Positions 58,988 through 64,000 of a DNA stretch of 64,000 bases are shown here, in pieces. The notes beneath the pieces are model-generated. The model worked only from the letters and a program-made list of their open reading frames with translations. It did no database searches and had not been told where the DNA came from. Both the position numbers and the translations under genes were made by a program. The DNA is from Hydra vulgaris (taxonomy: Eukaryota > Cnidaria > Hydrozoa > Anthoathecata > Hydridae). How positions within the stretch are numbered: position 1 is the first letter of the stretch; the number at the start of each line of letters is the position of its first letter. The DNA lies in NCBI RefSeq assembly GCF_038396675.1, contig NC_088921.1, positions 72,746,001-72,810,000 on the forward strand. The letters run 5' to 3'.

Positions 58988-59300
58988 TTTCTATACAAAA
59001 AATCAATCCTTTTTTCTATAGGCTTTAGAACATATTTTCTATAGAAATTCAACTACTAAAAGTCTATAGAATATGCAATTGAAAGTCTATAGAAGTTTCT
59101 ATACAAAAAATCAAACCTTTTTTCTATAGGCTTTTGGAACATATTGCCTATAGGATTTCAACTGCTAAAAGTCTATAGAATATGCAATTGAAAGTCTATA
59201 GAAGTTTTTATAAAAAAGATCAATACTATTTTCTATAGGCTTTTGAAACATGGTCTATAGAAATTTAACTACAGAAAGTCTATAGAAGTTTCAATAGATC
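58988..59300. repeat. 109-bp tandem repeat, about three copies, rich in TCTATAGA
   Basis: Copies start at 58988, 59097 and 59206 (TTTCTATAC..., TTTCTATAC..., TTTTTATAA...), an exact 109-base period. Each copy holds four or so CTATAG palindromes (TTCTATAGGCTTT, AGTCTATAGAATATGC, AAGTCTATAGAAG). The third copy is shortened. The motif continues more loosely to 59360. Confidence 0.9.
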
Positions 59301-59356
59301 GTATTTTTCTAGAGTGAACAGAAAATATTTTCTATTATCATTTAGATGGTCTATAG

Positions 59357-59382
59357 AATCGATGGAATATATTCCATCGATT
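59357..59382. repeat. perfect 26-bp palindrome
   Basis: Left half AATCGATGGAATA, right half its complement, no loop. It lies inside the CTATAG-rich region. A second one, AAATTGCTA..TATAGCAATTT with a two-base centre, follows near 59471. Confidence 0.9.
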
Positions 59383-59675
59383 ATAGACTATATTATATAT
59401 AGTACATATATTATATATTACATATATTATATATTACATATATAATATACTACATATATTATAGACAATAAAATTGCTAGCTATAGCAATTTCATAGACT
59501 TTTCATGATATTCTATAAACCATCTGTATATTACATATGAGGAATATTTGCTATTGGGAGAAAAAATAAGAAAAAGAGCATTTATAAACTTTTAAAACAA
59601 ATGACTATATATTAAATAATCAAAAAAGACAGAAATACACTAATACTACTACATTCTTATAACATCTTTCATATT

Positions 59676-62117
59676 TTAACGCTTCTTAACTTTCGACGCA
59701 ATATTTAATTTTATTTTGATTGCTGTTCGCACATCCTTTGACGACACTCCCAGTATCTGACAGGCACAAGCTAAAAATACAAAAGAGTTCAATTAATTAT
59801 TTTTTTCGTTTAATAAAGAAATTCAAATGCTATAACTATTTACCAACAACACCATCAACGAGGTCTTGACAAATTTTGGGTTTTGCTACTTTGTCAGAGT
59901 GAGCATTACTTTGCTTGCCAGAAAAACAGACACTTCTCAGATAGTCTGTGCTTCCCACCAATGACACCAAAAGATCGTTTACAAATCTATTTGTACCATG
60001 CGATTTGTTACATTTGCTGAATTTTACATGGTCAATGTATATTTTGTGACCTGGCACTAATTGTTTCTAAATTACAAAGTAGAAGTTTTATGAATATAAT
60101 TCATATAATTAAATATATAAATAAAAAAAATAGATAAATTTTGCAACATGAAAATTCTTACTCTACTAGATCCGTCTGGGTAGTTAGGTTCTTTCCAGAT
60201 TGGAATGGATATACAAACAGGAGTTTCAGTAAGATTTGATTTAGAAACAAGACTGTCATTAAACGCATTACTATTTGTTATGCTAAATGAATGATTAAGT
60301 TGATCAGACATATCGGAAGAGTTGAGAGTGTGGGAGGTTGCTCCACTAGACCCATATGAAGTGCTGGGTGCCTTCCACTTCTGAAAAGATGAATGAAAAC
60401 TTTGAGTTACATTGAAGTCACATGTATTTTCTAATTCAACAGAATCATTTAATAAATCTGAATATTGATTTGAGTTAGAAGTAAGACTTTTTGTCAATTT
60501 TGGTATATGATGTGTTAAAGAAGATATATCACGGGGCTTGTTTAACTGCAAAACTGCATTGGATAAGTCCTGGGTTGATTTCTCTAATGAACTTAACACA
60601 CAAATAATCCCTAAAAAAGTCATTAAAGCAAATAAGTTAAAATAATAAAGTTAATATTATAAAATGCAATGCATTTCAGAAACAATAAAGCCAAATAGAA
60701 AACAAAATAACATTCACTTTTTTCATATTCAGAATGCTTTTTCATTGATGTCTCCATTGTAGTGAGAAGTTGAGCAAATCCTAATTAAATAATCATTTAA
60801 AATTTTTTAACGATGCATAAATTATTTTTAAATGCATTTCAAAGCTTTACTTACTATTTTCATTGCATTCCTTTCCTTTATGATCCCCTTAAATACAATA
60901 CAGCTATATTATCTTCATTAAAAATAAAATGACATCATGGAGACCCCTCCAAACCACAAAAGTGTGGAACCTTGTGTGTACATACATACATACATACATA
61001 CATACATACATACATACATACATACATACATACATACATACATACATACATACATACATACATACATACATACATACATACATACATACATACATACATA
61101 CATACATACATACATACATACATACATACATACATACATACATACATACATACATACATACATACATACATACATACATACATACATACATACATACATA
61201 CATACATACATACATACATACATACATACATACATACATACATACATACATACATACATACATACATACATACATACATACATACATACATACATACATG
61301 CATACATACATATAAAAATGTAGATATGTATAAATTTAAAGACACCTGTCGCTCTTTCTTGCAGTTGTTCTCTTAAAACTTTAATCTCTTCTTTCAGTTC
61401 ATCAAGTTTAATTTCTAAAGCAACTTTATCTGCATTCTAAAATAAGAACATAAAGGAATACCGAATTGAACAAAGTTTACTATTAAATTAAAAAGAATTT
61501 AACGCAAACCCATAGTTAAAATTAGAAGTATTTATAATATACAATAAACATACAATGTTTTTAATAACTTCAATGTCTTCTTCAACACGCAATCGTTTAG
61601 CTTTTGCACAACTTTTACCATCATATTTCTAAATTAAGCTGATAAACGAGAATGAAATATTTTTAAATAGCATTTAACATTTATAAAAAGTTCTTAAAAA
61701 TGTTCATCTTAACTACACATTTAAAGTTACCTGATTTGGTAATGGTGGCACAACTTTTACAAGGGCATTTGCTTGATTGTTTAGCTTCTCCAAATCATCT
61801 TAATTATTTAAAATATAAAATATTATAAATATTTTTCCACCTGCATATAAATGTATATATATCCTAAATTTTACTTACCCCCCGATTTCAAGACCTTTGC
61901 CTCATAATTTTTCCAAGTAGGAGAACCAGACTTTAACGTCTGGTTCTGCAACAGTGCATTGAAATGACTTGATGGCCACTCTACAACAACATTTTCTCCA
62001 TATGTAACAGGACCTTTAATCCAGTCAGTTCGACCAACCTATATGAAGTTAGTTAACTAATAATAAGTATTTATTTTTAAAGAGATTTTATACCTTTACT
62101 CTATCAAACTTTTCCAT
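59676..62117 (-). CDS. BEN-domain protein, ten exons, 426 residues
   Basis: Exons on the minus strand: 62117-62094, 62038-61879, 61798-61731, 61628-61554, 61436-61346, 60887-60855, 60780-60718, 60610-60162, 60066-59844, 59770-59676. All introns are GT-AG, every junction keeps phase, and the only stop is the final TAA; the coding sum is 1281 bases. It starts MEKFDRVK, then GRTDWIKGPVTYGENVVVEW. A basic patch (KAKRLR) precedes a predicted coiled coil (LEIKLDELKEEIKVLREQL, residues about 115-135). A Ser/Asn-rich linker spans about 172-315. The C-terminal BEN domain (about 322-420) has GTNRFVNDLLVSLVGSTDYL, CFSGKQSNAHSDKVAKPK, VSSKDVRTAIKIKLN. BEN domains bind DNA or chromatin partners, so a nuclear regulatory role is likely. 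The start ATG is the least certain part. It looks like a live host gene. Confidence 0.85.
60980..61313. repeat. (CATA)n microsatellite in an intron of the BEN gene
   Basis: More than 80 nearly perfect CATA units, with one CATG near the right end. It lies within the intron between exons 5 and 6 (61345-60888). Long frames through it (repeating YVCM or YIHT) are artefacts of the repeat. Confidence 0.97.
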
Positions 62118-63086
62118 TTTATCAAAAAAGAAAAATTAAAATAATACCTCAATAGAATTATCAACAACAAAATTGTAAATAGAATATTAAAATTCATTTT
62201 AATTTAAGTCTTTTCTTTGCCATTTCAAAAAGTCAAAAAAACTAAAAAGCAATAAATGATATTAACAATTTACAAAATAAAATAAAATAATCTTCTTTTT
62301 ATAATAATCCTCTAATTATTATTGTCCTCTGTAGTTGCTCTTTTTTAAATTTCTTATGTTTAATTTATACAAGCCAAAGTAAGGAAGTCATTCAATTTAT
62401 ACCAGTCAAATACAAGGAAGTCAGACACTTTGACTTCTGTTGTAATAACAAAAATATTAAAATACTGATAATATAAATTTTCCCACAGACTAATGGGAAA
62501 ATTGAAATGAAGTTTCTGTTTATACAAGCCAAAAAAGAAACAAAATAGAAATAAAGTGCTGCAATAAAGCACATGATTAGTAATAAGAAATATTTTTACT
62601 ATTAGTAATTAATGATATTTTATTTTTATAATTATTAATTTTGAAAATAAAAGTTTCTTTATTTTAATGATTTTTTTAAACAATTTTAAATCTTTAGTTC
62701 ACTCTTAATGCATCATGTTTATTAATATTTACATTAATTTAGTTTTGAACTTTTTGAACTATTTCTTGCAGCTAACAACACCTAATCCAAATCACCTAAC
62801 TTCAACATTTTGATTTTGTTTTTATGACTCTTTTATACTTTAAAGGACCCTTATTGATAGCAGTTGAATATATTGATATATTTGTTAAAAATGACAATAC
62901 TGTTGACAATAATGAATATTTTAATAGAAAAATTATTATTAACATATTTTTATAGTTTTTTATAAATAAAATAAAAATTGTTTTAAAATCCAAAACAAGA
63001 TGAAAGCAATTCTGACATTTTTCTTTAATTTTATATTTTAATTAATATTTTTTAGTAATGTTTTTTAATCTTTAAATGTTACTTGC
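62118..63086. other. upstream region of the BEN gene, no feature identified
   Basis: AT-rich. Contains repeated phrases TATACAAGCCAAA (about 62366 and 62521) and AAGGAAGTCA (62380, 62414). A promoter cannot be identified by eye. Confidence 0.4.
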
Positions 63087-63622
<536 letters not shown>

Positions 63623-63643
63623 ACTGTAAAACTTTTCGACAGC

Positions 63644-63964
63644 CTAAGAGTAGACATGAGTGAATCTATTAGGAACAACAATGTAAGTGTCGTCAACTTT
63701 AACTACTTTAGATATAATCTTTGTTGCATCATAAGCAAAAATATGTTCATCAAAGTCACCTTTGTAATAATACCAATCAGTATTACAAGAAAGAAAATGT
63801 TTCTTTGATTGCAACTTGTATCCAACAATGAAATAGGATAAACTTATCTTTAATATTGCTTTTATAAGAAACACAAAACCAAATGACAGTTTAACATAAC
63901 AATTGCTCCGTTTTTTCCCACTACAAAAAGAATGTGTTGAAATAAGTTGTGCATAAACATGCAT
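63644..63964 (-). CDS. hypothetical frame, possibly a C-terminal exon
   Basis: 106 codons open on the minus strand, reading [40 protein letters not shown], then [20 protein letters not shown] and [20 protein letters not shown]-stop. The C-terminal half has a convincing protein-like composition. The first half is hydrophobic and may be intronic. I do not recognise the family. It sits at the window edge, so neighbours are unseen. Confidence 0.3.
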   Translation of the reverse strand: MHVYAQLISTHSFCSGKKRSNCYVKLSFGFVFLIKAILKISLSYFIVGYKLQSKKHFLSCNTDWYYYKGDFDEHIFAYDATKIISKVVKVDDTYIVVPNRFTHVYS

Positions 63965-64000
63965 GCGATAACAAGAAAAAATTTCTTCAAAATTAGAAAC

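Noticed and set aside
60904-61376. Frames of about 130 codons encoding repeating YVCM or YIHT
   Set aside because: They are translations of the (CATA)n tract, which is an intron part of the BEN gene.

Overview
This is eukaryotic, very AT-rich (clearly above 70% A+T), intron-bearing and repeat-saturated DNA. It shows split genes with GT-AG introns, several non-LTR retrotransposon (LINE) fragments, Penelope-like elements (PLEs), Tc1, pogo, MULE and piggyBac remnants, tRNA-derived SINEs, long (TA)n arrays and a 17-bp satellite. Together this suggests an invertebrate animal, most plausibly a cnidarian such as Hydra. The taxon is inferred from overall character and family resemblance only; no search was run. 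There are no prokaryotic operons, ribosome-binding sites or CRISPR arrays.

Layout. 1-5107: two decayed PLEs, each joined head-to-head to an inverted partial copy, bounded by (TA)n and carrying hammerhead-like motifs near their 3' ends. 5108-9500: a decayed pogo/Tigger transposon. 13.6-16.3 kb: a LINE scrap and a 1.3-kb Tc1-like transposon (DD35E) sitting inside a (TA)n array. 16.5-17.6 kb: a split transposon-type ORF. 17.56-24.44 kb: almost 7 kb of 17-bp satellite with higher-order repeats of 894 and 1245 bp. 24.5-33 kb: LINE fragments, SINE-like DNA and a piggyBac end.

33.8-42.0 kb is best read as one LINE on the minus strand (ORF1, endonuclease, RT, 3' stem-loop). It was opened by a MULE (about 38.79-40.75 kb) in its endonuclease region and by a second, 5'-truncated LINE (about 34.13-36.47 kb) in its 3' UTR. 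42-53 kb holds a MITE, scraps of several transposon-type ORFs, another 5'-truncated LINE, an isolated candidate exon, an ACGT-rich patch and a SINE.

Two split genes stand out. At 54.16-56.08 kb (minus) is a partly decayed gene of a family with CDxC, SDSC and QNRN motifs that resembles DUF7869 proteins; a second, more broken member lies at 42.3 kb, and about 48 bp of the same sequence is embedded in the MULE. At 59.68-62.12 kb (minus) is a clean ten-exon model of a 426-residue BEN-domain protein. Every exon joins in phase without a stop, and it is the only gene here that looks intact and likely to belong to the host. The rest is a graveyard of nested mobile elements, with many short, nearly perfect inverted duplications (hairpins) that no standard element explains.
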